Of a DNA stretch of 64,000 bases, positions 53,095 to 62,520 are shown piece after piece. The stretch is taken from the NCBI GenBank assembly GCA_963819635.1, contig CAWFWX010000003.1, forward strand, positions 1,178,001 through 1,242,000, in the 5' to 3' direction. A program made the position numbers and the translations under genes. The stretch comes from JACVRW01 sp963819635. GTDB lineage: Bacteria > Actinomycetota > Thermoleophilia > Solirubrobacterales > Thermoleophilaceae. Each line of letters begins with the position of its first letter. Positions within the stretch are counted from its first letter, which is position 1. The notes beneath the pieces were generated by a model. That model had not been told where the DNA came from and did no database searches. It worked only from the letters and a program-made list of their open reading frames with translations.

Positions 53095-56058
53095 TCAACG
53101 CTCGACCGTGATGCGAGTGCGCGCCCGGGCGGCGTGCCGATTGCCGGGCTCCCGAAACGAGACGCGCAGGAGCAACCGCACGTGCGGCATCGCGCCAAGC
53201 GCCCGTCCCCAGCGCCGCTCAGCCTTCAGGAGCAGCCTCCGCGAACCACCTCCGGACGCTCGCCCGCGGAAGAGCACGCCGCGGCCAGGGAGGAGAATCG
53301 ACGCCGCGAGGCGCCCGCGCGGCAGATCGAGATGGCCGATCGACAGAAGCCGCCGGCCGCCCAGGCCGTCGATGCCCAGCCGGCGTACCCTCGCTCGGAG
53401 CACCCTCATGACTCGCCGGGCGACCGCCGACGCCCGCCGCGCGGGCTCCTTGGTCACGGACGGCGGCGGCGGTTGGACCAGCGGCTCCCCGAACGACGCC
53501 GGCGGCGGGTCCGCGAGCGTCGGTGTCGTGTCCTCGGTGCACCGCGGCGAATCGTCGTCCGGTGGGGGCGACCCCTCGTCCGGAGGCGGCGACTCCTCGT
53601 CCGAAGGCGGCGTCCCATCCGGCGTGAACGCGCTCACGGTGCGCCCGTGCGTGGCGAGAACCGCGCCCTGCCCCGTGTTGAGCCAGCCGAACGGGCCATC
53701 CCCGGGGATAACGCTCTCCCAGACGGGCCGGCCGGTGGCGAGGTCGATCGCCTGAAGCCGGCTCTCGACGTCAAGCACGAACACGGTCTCTCCGGCGATG
53801 TACGGAGCCTCCCTGGTCCGGCCGACGCGCCTCGTCCAGAGAATCGCGCCGGTGGATGCGTGACGCCCGATCAGGTATGTGCCGCTCGCGTTGACCGCTA
53901 TGTCGTGGGCAATCGCCGGTACCGTGCCCGCGTACGCGTCCGTGATGGCGCCCTCGCCGGCGTCGAGCGCGAACCCGCCGGCATCGGTCTCCGTCCAGAT
54001 CCTTCCGTCCGCAAACACCACAGGGCCCCCGCCGGCCTGCTGCGTCCACAGTCGGGTGCCCGTAGCGAAGTCCCAAGCGAGCGCGGCGACGACGGCGCCC
54101 GGTCCTGGCGCGCCGTAGACTCGTCCGCCGCCTACGGCTGGGTCCGCCGGGAGGTTCATGTTGTCGTCGAGCCAGTTCAGCTCGCCGTCCGCCTGTCTCA
54201 CGGACACCATCTGCCCGCCGCGGCGTCCGCCGCTCGCGACGAGCGCTCCATCCGTCGCCACCGGCGATTGGTAGTAGTACGCCTCGTCGGGGCGTGGCAA
54301 CTGCACGAGCCAACGCCTGACGCCGGTCTCGGCGTCATACGCCGCCGCCAAGCCAGCGTCCGCGACGGCGAAGACCTGGCCGTCGTCATACGCGATCCAG
54401 GCCCCCGGGTAAGCCGGCGCACTCCATAGCGTCGATCCCGACGCCAGGTCGAGCGCAAAGAGCTGTGCGGGTCCGCTTGGATCGTCCACGACGACGAAGG
54501 CGCGCTCCCCGACTATCAGAGGGGTGTGCACGAGCGCGTCGAACTTGCGTGACCAGCGCTCGGCCGGGAGGCCGCCCGCCCATCCGTTCGGCACCCACCC
54601 GCTACGCGCCGGGTCGACGCGCTTGGTCGTGGCTGGCCCGGGCGGGGAGCGGTCCGCCTTCACGTCCCATGCGACCACTTCCGGTGTCAGGTCCGCGTTA
54701 CCGGTGCAACCGACCGCACGGACGTGAAGTGCGTGGGGCCCGTCGGCGACGCGGGTCGTAAGCGGCGAGCGGCACTCTTCCCAAGCGCGGTCGTCAAGCC
54801 GGCACTCGAACGACGAGCCCGGCTGCGTCGAATTGAACTGGAAGACGGCAATGGGCGAATCGGAGCGCGCGGGCGGCGACACCGTCACCTCGGTGTTGAG
54901 CGCCGGAGCTTCTGGGGCTGCCGGGCCCTTGGCCTCGTACGCCGTCAGCGCGCCCTCGGCAGGCACCACCAACACGCCCTCCGCCGCCGCGAGGCCAACA
55001 GGCGGCGCGCCTACATAGGTCGGGTTGTTCCAAAGCGTGCCACCGGCATCGCCCGACCACTCCGCGGCTCCCGTCCTGAGATCGAGCCGCCGCAGAGTGC
55101 CGTCGTACTCGGCGAGGAAGACATCGTCGCCGGAGATGAGCGGCGGCACTCGGAGGTCGAGTCCCTCAAGTGTCCAAAGGGTCCCACCGGAGGAGAGGTC
55201 TCTCGCGCTCGCGGCCCCCGTCTCGCCGTCGTGCCACACCACCGTGTCGCTACTAAAGGCGGGGATCTCGCCATAGCCAAATCTCTGGCTCAAGACGCCC
55301 CCCGAGAGCTCGTCGACGACGACGTCGTCGTACGTATCGCGAACGTATAGCCGCCCGCCATGGACGACCGGGACCCCACCCGCGGCACCGGCGCACTCGT
55401 CGGTCTCCCGGCTCCAGACGGACACTCCCGTCGCAGGTCGGTAGGAGCGGATCTGACGGCAGCCAGCGGCGTAGATCACCCTGTCTCCGGCGACCGCCGG
55501 GATGCCACCTCCGAGCGTTCGCCATAGGAGGCGGCCGCTGAGTCCATCGAGCGCTTCCTGCCAGTTCCCGGATGTAGTGAAGACCGCACCACCGGCGGCC
55601 GTCGGCAGCGTTCGTGATTCGAGTCCCCACGGGTGGACCCACCGGACTCGCCCGGTGACCTCGTCATAGCCCACGGTTGTGCCGCCACCGGTGGTGAGAA
55701 ACACCGTTCCGCCGTCGTATGCGATCCCGCCCCAATTCCGTCCAGGACCTGCGTCGATATCGCGCGACCACAGAACGTCCCCGGTATGGACGTCGAGCGC
55801 GTAAAGCGTCACTCCGAGACGCTCGTCGCGATCCGCGCCAAGCGCGAAGACGCGACCGTGCGCAATCAAGGCGTACGACGCGCCCGACCCCAGATCCCGA
55901 CGCCAGCGCACGCGCATAGGCCCGTCGAAGGACTCAGGCGAGAACCCGCTGTGCGCCTGATCCATCTGATACGCGACTGCGGGGTGTGCCGCGGCGGACG
56001 TCCCAGACAGAAGCGCCACCACGATGACGAACAGCCCAGCTACGACACGACTCCCCAC
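53095..56058 (-). CDS. Secreted PQQ-like beta-propeller protein, 987 residues
   Basis: A signal peptide (VAGLFVIVVALLSGTSAAAH) is followed by a first propeller of PQQ/Trp-docking repeats (LYALDVHTGDVLWSRDI, GGTLWTLEGLDL), a central all-beta insertion near residues 390-470 (FQFNSTQPGSSFECRLDDR, an Ig-like pattern with Cys), and a second propeller (LFALDLASGSTLWSAP, LQAIDLATGRPVWES). A Pro/Ser/Asp-rich linker leads to a basic C-terminal segment. Such proteins scaffold or bind at the cell surface; no PQQ enzyme active site is evident. It stands alone between the MoxR gene and trpC. Confidence 0.85.
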   Translation of the reverse strand: MGSRVVAGLFVIVVALLSGTSAAAHPAVAYQMDQAHSGFSPESFDGPMRVRWRRDLGSGASYALIAHGRVFALGADRDERLGVTLYALDVHTGDVLWSRDIDAGPGRNWGGIAYDGGTVFLTTGGGTTVGYDEVTGRVRWVHPWGLESRTLPTAAGGAVFTTSGNWQEALDGLSGRLLWRTLGGGIPAVAGDRVIYAAGCRQIRSYRPATGVSVWSRETDECAGAAGGVPVVHGGRLYVRDTYDDVVVDELSGGVLSQRFGYGEIPAFSSDTVVWHDGETGAASARDLSSGGTLWTLEGLDLRVPPLISGDDVFLAEYDGTLRRLDLRTGAAEWSGDAGGTLWNNPTYVGAPPVGLAAAEGVLVVPAEGALTAYEAKGPAAPEAPALNTEVTVSPPARSDSPIAVFQFNSTQPGSSFECRLDDRAWEECRSPLTTRVADGPHALHVRAVGCTGNADLTPEVVAWDVKADRSPPGPATTKRVDPARSGWVPNGWAGGLPAERWSRKFDALVHTPLIVGERAFVVVDDPSGPAQLFALDLASGSTLWSAPAYPGAWIAYDDGQVFAVADAGLAAAYDAETGVRRWLVQLPRPDEAYYYQSPVATDGALVASGGRRGGQMVSVRQADGELNWLDDNMNLPADPAVGGGRVYGAPGPGAVVAALAWDFATGTRLWTQQAGGGPVVFADGRIWTETDAGGFALDAGEGAITDAYAGTVPAIAHDIAVNASGTYLIGRHASTGAILWTRRVGRTREAPYIAGETVFVLDVESRLQAIDLATGRPVWESVIPGDGPFGWLNTGQGAVLATHGRTVSAFTPDGTPPSDEESPPPDEGSPPPDDDSPRCTEDTTPTLADPPPASFGEPLVQPPPPSVTKEPARRASAVARRVMRVLRARVRRLGIDGLGGRRLLSIGHLDLPRGRLAASILLPGRGVLFRGRASGGGSRRLLLKAERRWGRALGAMPHVRLLLRVSFREPGNRHAARARTRITVER

Positions 56059-56068
56059 TGATCAGGAT

Positions 56069-56089
56069 GGTCTCACCGCAACGGAGACC
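56069..56089 (-). terminator. Weak hairpin downstream of trpC
   Basis: GGTCTC (56069-56074) and GAGACC (56084-56089) can pair with a 9-base loop, 27 bp after the trpC stop and 11 bp before the propeller gene. The stem is only 6 bp, so it is at most a weak terminator for trpEGDC. Confidence 0.3.
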
Positions 56090-56115
56090 CGTCCAGGGGG
56101 AACCGGACCGGCGCC

Positions 56116-56913
56116 TCAGGCCTGCGTTGGTTCCTCGGAGTTGGTGAGCTCGCGCAGCGCGCTCTCCGGATCGGGCGCCCTCATGATCGCCTCACCCACC
56201 AGCACGGCGTCGACGCCCACCTGCTCGAGCTCCTCGATCTGCCCGCGGTGGTGGATCCCGGACTCCGAGACCACGACCTTGCCGGCCGGGACGTCGGCGA
56301 GCAGGTCGAAGGTCCGTTGGATGTCGACGCTGAAGTCCTCGAGGTTCCGGTTGTTGATGCCGATCACGTCGCAGTCGAGCTCGAGCGCGCGCTCGAGCTC
56401 CTCGTCGTCATGGATCTCCACGAGCACGTCCAGGTCGAGCTCCTGGGCCTGCGCGTAGAGCGACGCCAGCGACGGCTGCTCGAGCGAGCCGACCACGATC
56501 AGCACGCCGTCCGCGCCCGCCACCTTGGCCTCGTAGAGCTGGTACGGATCGATCGTGAAGTCCTTGCGGAGAATCGGCAGCTCGGTCGCGGCTCGCGCCT
56601 CGCGGAGGTCTGCGAGCGAGCCGCCGAAGTGCTCCTCCTCGGTGAGGATCGACACGGCCGCCGCGCCGCCGCGCTCGTAGGCGGTCACTATGTCGGCGCA
56701 GCTCCCGCCGTCGCGGATCGTGCCCGCCGAGGGCGAGCGGCGCTTGTGCTCGGCGATCACCGACGTTCCGGGACGCGACAGCGCCTCCGCGAAGGGCCGG
56801 CCCTCGCGACCCGTCTCGACCTCGGCGGCGAGGTCGGACAGCGAGCGCTCGCGCTGACGGCGCCGGACCGCGTCGCGCGTGGCGTGCACGAGCTCGTCGA
56901 GCCGCGGCGTCAC
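56116..56913 (-). CDS. trpC: Indole-3-glycerol phosphate synthase
   Basis: The 265-residue TIM barrel carries VIAEHKRRSPSAGTI (catalytic Lys), LRKDFTIDPYQLYEAKVAGA, LVEIHDDEELERAL, IGINNRNLEDFSVD and VVSESGI. It closes the indole ring from CdRP. Its ATG overlaps the trpD stop by 4 bp; it ends the trpEGDC block. Confidence 0.96.
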   Translation of the reverse strand: MTPRLDELVHATRDAVRRRQRERSLSDLAAEVETGREGRPFAEALSRPGTSVIAEHKRRSPSAGTIRDGGSCADIVTAYERGGAAAVSILTEEEHFGGSLADLREARAATELPILRKDFTIDPYQLYEAKVAGADGVLIVVGSLEQPSLASLYAQAQELDLDVLVEIHDDEELERALELDCDVIGINNRNLEDFSVDIQRTFDLLADVPAGKVVVSESGIHHRGQIEELEQVGVDAVLVGEAIMRAPDPESALRELTNSEEPTQA

Positions 56914-57918
56914 GAGCTCGTGGCCTCCACCCAGCGCTCCATCACGCCGGCCGCGGCGCCCGAGTCGACAGACCGCTCGGCGGCGCGCACGCCCTCGGCG
57001 AGCGTCTCGGCGCAGCCCGCAACGTAGATCGCCGCGCCCGCGTTCAGCACCGCGAGCGACCGCTCGGTGCCGGGGCCCCCCGCGAGCACCTCGCGCAATA
57101 CGACCGCGTTCTGGTCGGGCGTTCCGGCGCCCACCGCGCCGTCCGAAGCCGACTCCAGGTCGACCTGCTCGGGGGTGACGTCGTACGTGGACAGCTGTCC
57201 ATCTCTCAGCTCCACCACCCGGGTCGCGCCCGAGACCGAGAACTCGTCCAGGCCATCGGCGCTCGACACTACCAGGGCCCTCTCGCCCCCCAGCTGCCCC
57301 AAGGCGGCCGCCATGGTCTCGAGCTTCCCGGGGTCGGAGACGCCGATCACCTGGCGTCGCGCGCCTGCTGGATTGGTGAGTGGCCCCAGGAAGTTGAAGA
57401 TCGTTCGGACGCCGAGCTCCTTGCGCACCGGAACGATGTGCTTGAAGGCGGGGTGGTGGAGCGGGGCGAACATGAAGCCGAAGCCGATCTCGCGGATGCA
57501 GTCTTCGACAACGTCAACGCCGACGTCGATACGGCCCCCCAGCGCCTCCAGCACGTCGGCGGAGCCGCACTGGCTGGTGGCGGAGCGATTTCCGTGCTTG
57601 GCGACTCGGCAACCGGCGCCTGCGGCGATGAAGGCGGCTGTCGTGGAGACATTGAAGGTGGGCCTTCCTCCACCGGTTCCCGCGGTGTCCACGAGCCCAT
57701 CACCGCCATCGACCTTGACCGCGCGCTCTCGCAGCACCTTCGCAAGCCCCGCGATCTCGCCGACCGTCTCGCCCTTCGTCCTCAGGGCTATGAGAAAGGC
57801 CGCGGCCTGTGCCTCCGACGATCTTCCGTCGATGATCTCCGCGAGGACGTCGGAGGCATCCGACGGCGCCAGGTCCTGGCGTTGTGAGAGGCGGTCGATC
57901 GCCTCCGTGAGGATCGGG

Positions 57919-57926
<8 letters not shown>
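56910..57926 (-). CDS. trpD: Anthranilate phosphoribosyltransferase
   Basis: The 338-residue protein has VDTAGTGGGRPTFNVSTTA (phosphoribosyl-pyrophosphate loop), VAKHGNRSATSQCGSADVLE, FNFLGPLTNPA and VVSSADGLDEFS. It transfers phosphoribose to anthranilate. It overlaps trpG by 8 bp. Confidence 0.96.
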
Positions 57927-58472
<546 letters not shown>

Positions 58473-58476
<4 letters not shown>

Positions 58477-59930
58477 GCCCAGTCTCCCTGCGAGCAGGCG
58501 AGGCGGATCGCGTCCATGACGGCGCCGGCCTTCGCCTCCGTCTCGCGGACCTCGTAGGCCGGCTCCGAGTCCGCGACGATCCCGCCTCCGGCCTGGATGT
58601 GCACGCGACCGTCCTTGACGAACGCCGAGCGGATGTAGATGCAGGTGTCGAGGTCGCCGGTGTAGGAGAGGTAGCCCACGCCGCCGCCATACGGGCCGCG
58701 ACCGACCGGCTCGAGCTCGTCGATGATCTGCATCGCGCGGATCTTGGGAGCGCCGGACAGCGTCCCCACCGGCAGCGAGGCGCGCAGGGCGTCCATCGGC
58801 GTGACTCCGTCGCGCAGCGTCCCCGAGACCTGCGAGACGATGTGCATCACGTGCGAGTACGTCTCCACGGCCATCAGCTCGTCGACCTTGACGGAGCCGT
58901 ACTCGCAGACGCGACCGAGGTCGTTGCGGCCCAGGTCCACGAGCATCACGTGCTCGGCGCGCTCCTTTGGGTCCGCGAGCAGCTCGCGCGCCTGCTCGAG
59001 GTCCTGCTCGACCGAGTCGGCGCGCGGGCGGGTGCCGGCGATGGGGCGCTGGCGCACGAGCCCGCCGTTCACGGTGACGAGCGTTTCCGGCGAGGCGCCC
59101 GCGATCTCGAAGTCCTCGAAGTCGAGGAAGTACATGTACGGGCTCGGGTTGATCGCCCGCAGGCCGCGGTAGATGGAGAAGGCGTCGACCGGGCAGTCCG
59201 CGCTCCAGCGCTGGCTCGGCACCACCTGGTAGATGTCGCCCGCGCGGATGTACTCCTTGGCGCGCTCGACGGCGGCCGCGTAGCCGTCCGGGCCCATGTT
59301 CGAGGTGTACTCGGGCGGCTCGGGCCGGCCGCCGGCACCGCGCGGTACGGGACCGCTGAGGCGCTCACGCACCTCGGCGATCGCCGCCGCCGCCTCTCCG
59401 TAGGCGCGTTCCACGTCCCCTTCCGCCACCACGTTCGCGAGGACGGTCACCTCGTGGCGCAGGTGGTCGAAGGCGAGCAGGACGTCCGTGACCATCACGG
59501 CCAGCTCTGGCACCCCGGTGTCGTCGGGATTCGGCTCGCCGATGGTGGGCTCGGCGCTGCGAGCGAGGTCGTAGCCGAACATCCCCACGGCGCCGCCCGC
59601 GAACGGAGGCAGCCCCTCGAGCGGCGCGATCCGGTAGCGCGCCAGCTCCTCGTCCACCAGCCCGTACGGGTCCGGGTGCTCGCCGCGCGCCAGCCGGATG
59701 ACCGCGCGCGGGCGGAAGCCGAGGAACGACCAGCGCCCGACCCGCTGGCCCTGCTCGGCCGACTCGAGCAGGAACGAGGGGCCGTCGCCGCGCAGCTTCA
59801 GGTACGCGGACACGGGCGTCTCGCAGTCGGCGATGAAGGTGTGCCGGAGCGGCACCAGCGAGTGCTCCTTCGCCAGCGCCCGCACCTCCTCGAGCGACGG
59901 CGTCAGCTCGAGGTCAACGGCGACGGCCAT
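58473..59930 (-). CDS. trpE: Anthranilate synthase component I
   Basis: The 485-residue chorismate-binding enzyme has an N-terminal TrpE domain and a C-terminal core with YIRAGDIYQVVPSQRWS, PSPYMYFLDFEDFEIAGASPE (split by a few residues), RPIAGTRPRA, EHVMLVDLGRNDLGRV and LPVGTLSGAPKIRAM. It converts chorismate to anthranilate and is normally inhibited by tryptophan through its N-terminal site. No trpL leader peptide or attenuator was found upstream, because the gene overlaps hisIE by 17 bp. Confidence 0.95.
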
Positions 59931-60486
59931 TCAGCACCTCGTACGCGTCGCTGAGCTCCATCCCACGCTCGGCCAGCAGCACCGCGAGGTGGTAGAGCAC
60001 GTCCGCGGCCTCCTCGGCCACACGCTCCTCGGGCTCGTCGCGCGCGGCGCGAGCCACCTCCTCCGCCTCCTCCTGGACCTTCCGGCCCACGAGCTCGCGG
60101 TCGGCGAGCAGGCGGGCGGTGTAGCTCTCCGCCGGCGCGGCGTCGCGCCGCTCGCCTATGGTCCGCTCGAGAGTGGCGAGCGCCTCCCCCGGGACCGGCT
60201 CGAGCTCGCCTTTGTGGAAGCAGGTGCGCGCGCCCGTGTGACAGGCCGGGCCGGCCGGCTCCACCAGCGCGAGGATCGCGTCTTCGTCGCAGTCGAAGCG
60301 CAGCTCCTTCACGCGCTGCACGTTGCCCGACGTGGCGCCCTTGTGCCACAGCTCCTGGCGCGAGCGCGACCAGAACCACATCTCGCCCGTCTCGCGGGTG
60401 CGCTCGAGCGCCTCGTCGTTCATGTACGCCAGCGTGAGCACCTCGCCGGTGCGCGCGTCCTGGACTATGCAGGGCAAAAGCTCCAC
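59914..60486 (-). CDS. hisIE: Bifunctional phosphoribosyl-AMP cyclohydrolase/phosphoribosyl-ATP pyrophosphatase
   Basis: The 190-residue fusion has an N-terminal HisI domain (LAYMNDEALERTRETGEMWFW, FDCDEDAILAL, CHTGARTCFHKGE supplying the metal cysteines) and a C-terminal HisE domain (about residues 100-190; RKVQEEAEEVARAARDEPEE, ADVLYHLAVLLAERGMEL). It performs steps 2 and 3 of histidine synthesis. No other his genes are nearby. ATG 60486. Confidence 0.95.
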   Translation of the reverse strand: MELLPCIVQDARTGEVLTLAYMNDEALERTRETGEMWFWSRSRQELWHKGATSGNVQRVKELRFDCDEDAILALVEPAGPACHTGARTCFHKGELEPVPGEALATLERTIGERRDAAPAESYTARLLADRELVGRKVQEEAEEVARAARDEPEERVAEEAADVLYHLAVLLAERGMELSDAYEVLNGRRR

Positions 60487-60509
60487 GTGATGATTATTGC
60501 TGGGGGCCG

Positions 60510-61271
60510 TCAGCGGCTTCGGATCGGCACCTTCAGGAACTCATGGGTCGCGCCGATCTCGTCGAACCCGAGCCGCCTGTAGAGCTCCTGAGGCCAGTCG
60601 GCGGCGTCGGTCACGATCAGGACCTGCTCGCAGCCCTCGGCGGCCGCCGCGTCGGCCGCGGCAGCCACAGCCGCGCGTGCGTGGCCGCGGCGCCGGCGGG
60701 CCTGGAGCGTGCCCACCTCGTCCACCTGGGCGAGGCCGTCGTGCACGTACAGCCGGCAGGCACAGGCGGGGTCCTCGGGCGGTGAGGCGAAATCGCGCGC
60801 GGCGAGCAGCCGGTCGAAGCGGGCGTCCATCTCGGCCAGCTGCCGGACGGCCTCCCTCTGCCAGCCGAAGGGCTGCTCGCGGCGGAACGCGGCGAGCGCC
60901 GCGGCGCCGACGTCGCGGCTCACCTCGGCGCCCGCGCCCGGCTCGGACGGCCTGTCGGGAGGCCGCCTCCTCAGCATCATGAGAACACGGAAGACGTTCC
61001 AGCCGAGCTTCTCGAACCCGGGCACGAGCCGGGCGCCGAGCTCCTCGTCGTGCGCCACGACCTTCCGATGTCCGAACAACGCCTGCACCTCGTCCGCCTC
61101 ATCGGCAAGCGCGCCGGCCTTCGCATCCGGGTCCTCGACCCGGATCGCGTTCACCTGCCAGACGAGCGGGAGGCTGGGCGTGAGGAGCGCCGTGCCGTGC
61201 GCCGTCTTCGCGACCTCGTCGCAGACGCCCTCCTCCGCGTAGCGGAAGTAGCGGTGGATTCGCTCGATCAC
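60510..61271 (-). CDS. GNAT-family N-acetyltransferase
   Basis: The 253-residue protein has a diverged N-terminal part and a C-terminal GNAT domain with acetyl-CoA-binding QARRRRGHARAAVAAAADAA (R/Q-x-x-G-x-A motif) and LIVTDAADWPQELYRRLGF. Substrate unknown. The GTG at 61271 overlaps the era stop by 4 bp, so it is read as part of the phoH-ybeY-era transcript. Confidence 0.82.
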   Translation of the reverse strand: MIERIHRYFRYAEEGVCDEVAKTAHGTALLTPSLPLVWQVNAIRVEDPDAKAGALADEADEVQALFGHRKVVAHDEELGARLVPGFEKLGWNVFRVLMMLRRRPPDRPSEPGAGAEVSRDVGAAALAAFRREQPFGWQREAVRQLAEMDARFDRLLAARDFASPPEDPACACRLYVHDGLAQVDEVGTLQARRRRGHARAAVAAAADAAAAEGCEQVLIVTDAADWPQELYRRLGFDEIGATHEFLKVPIRSR

Positions 61272-62149
61272 TCGATGCCCAGGCGGTCGAGCAGGCCCTC
61301 GTCCCGACGCCATCCCTTGCGCACGCGCACGTTCAGCTCGAGGTGCACGCGGCGGTCGAGCAGGCGCTCGATCTCCTTGCGCGCGGCGGTCCCCACGGCA
61401 CGAACCATCCGGCCGCCGGCGCCGACGAGGATGCCCTTCTGCGACTCCGTCTCGGCCCAGACGCGCGCCCGGACGATCAGGAGGCCGTCCTCGCGCTCCT
61501 CCAGCTCGTCGACCTCGACCTCGACCGAGTGCGGCACCTCCTCGCGCGTGCGGAGCAGGACCTGCTCGCGGACGAGCTCCGCGATCTGGAGCTCGACTGA
61601 CTGGTCGCTCCGCTCGTCGGCCGGGTACATGAACGCGCCCTCCGGAACGAGCGACACGAGCTGCTCGACGACCGGCGCCACGCCCGCGCCGCTCTTCGCG
61701 CTGATCGGGAACAGCTCGCCCTGCACATCCAGCCCGGCGGCGTCCGTCAGCGCCCTGAGCGTCCGCGCGCGGTCCAGCAGGTCCACCTTGTTGAGCACCG
61801 TCACGGTCGGAACGCCGGCGCGCTTCAGCGCGTCGGCGATGAAGCGGTCGCCGGCGCCGATCGTCTGCTCGCCGTTCAGGACGAAGAGCACGGCGTCGGC
61901 TTCGGCGAGCGCCCGCTCGACCTGGCGCTGCATCCGCTCGGTGAGCGCGTCGCGCGGGCGCTGCACGCCCGGAAGGTCGACCAGGACCAGCTGCCAGTCC
62001 TCGCCGGTCGCGACGCCGCGGATCTCGCGGCGGGTCGTCTGGGGCTTGTCGGAGACGATCGCGACCTTGCCGCCGACGATCTGGTTCACGAGCGTCGACT
62101 TGCCCGAGTTCGGCCGGCCGGCCAGCGCCACGAACCCTGACCGGCTCAC
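61268..62149 (-). CDS. era: GTPase Era
   Basis: The 293-residue GTPase has G1 LAGRPNSGKSTLVN, G2 region TTRREIRGV, G3 VLVDLPGVQ, G4 VLNKVDLL and G5 FPISAKSG, then a C-terminal KH RNA-binding domain (ILVGAGGRMVRAVGTAARKE). It binds 16S rRNA and assists 30S maturation. GTG 62149 overlaps the ybeY stop by 4 bp. Confidence 0.97.
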   Translation of the reverse strand: MSRSGFVALAGRPNSGKSTLVNQIVGGKVAIVSDKPQTTRREIRGVATGEDWQLVLVDLPGVQRPRDALTERMQRQVERALAEADAVLFVLNGEQTIGAGDRFIADALKRAGVPTVTVLNKVDLLDRARTLRALTDAAGLDVQGELFPISAKSGAGVAPVVEQLVSLVPEGAFMYPADERSDQSVELQIAELVREQVLLRTREEVPHSVEVEVDELEEREDGLLIVRARVWAETESQKGILVGAGGRMVRAVGTAARKEIERLLDRRVHLELNVRVRKGWRRDEGLLDRLGIE

Positions 62150-62520
62150 AGCTCCTCCAGCACTCGGCGCTGGAGCGCGAGCATCTCGCCGTCGTCCGTC
62201 TCGTGGTCGTACCCGCACAGGTGGAGCACGCCGTGCACCACCGCCTCGGTCAGGTCCTCGGTGTGCTCGGGACTGATCACCACATCTCCCAGCTCGCGCG
62301 GTCCGGCGGACGGGCCGCCCTCGTCGACCGGAAAGGACAGCACGTCCGTGGGCCGGTCGATGCCGCGGTGCTCGCGGTTCAGCTCGTGAATGCGCTGCGG
62401 CGCCACGAACTCGATCGCGAGGTGGCCGTCCTCCACCCCCGCGGCCGCCAGAGCGGCCAGGGCGGCCCTGTGCAGCTCGTCCGGCACATCGATGAGGTCG
62501 ACCTCGATCAGGGCGCTCAG
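62146..62520 (-). CDS. ybeY: Endoribonuclease YbeY (rRNA maturation)
   Basis: The zinc motif HGVLHLCGYDHE and upstream NREHRGIDRPTDVLSFP and LGDVVISPEH identify YbeY, a single-strand RNase in rRNA maturation and ribosome quality control. No ATG, GTG or TTG is available at the family's N-terminus; I propose a CTG at 62520 that overlaps the phoH stop (CTGA), or the CTG at 62511; the first GTG (62487) would remove about 11 conserved residues. The sequence between phoH and ybeY leaves no room for another start. Length about 124 residues. Confidence 0.88.
   Translation of the reverse strand: MSALIEVDLIDVPDELHRAALAALAAAGVEDGHLAIEFVAPQRIHELNREHRGIDRPTDVLSFPVDEGGPSAGPRELGDVVISPEHTEDLTEAVVHGVLHLCGYDHETDDGEMLALQRRVLEEL

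Noticed and set aside
59931..60486. trp leader peptide/attenuator upstream of trpE
   Set aside because: trpE overlaps hisIE by 17 bp, leaving no leader region.
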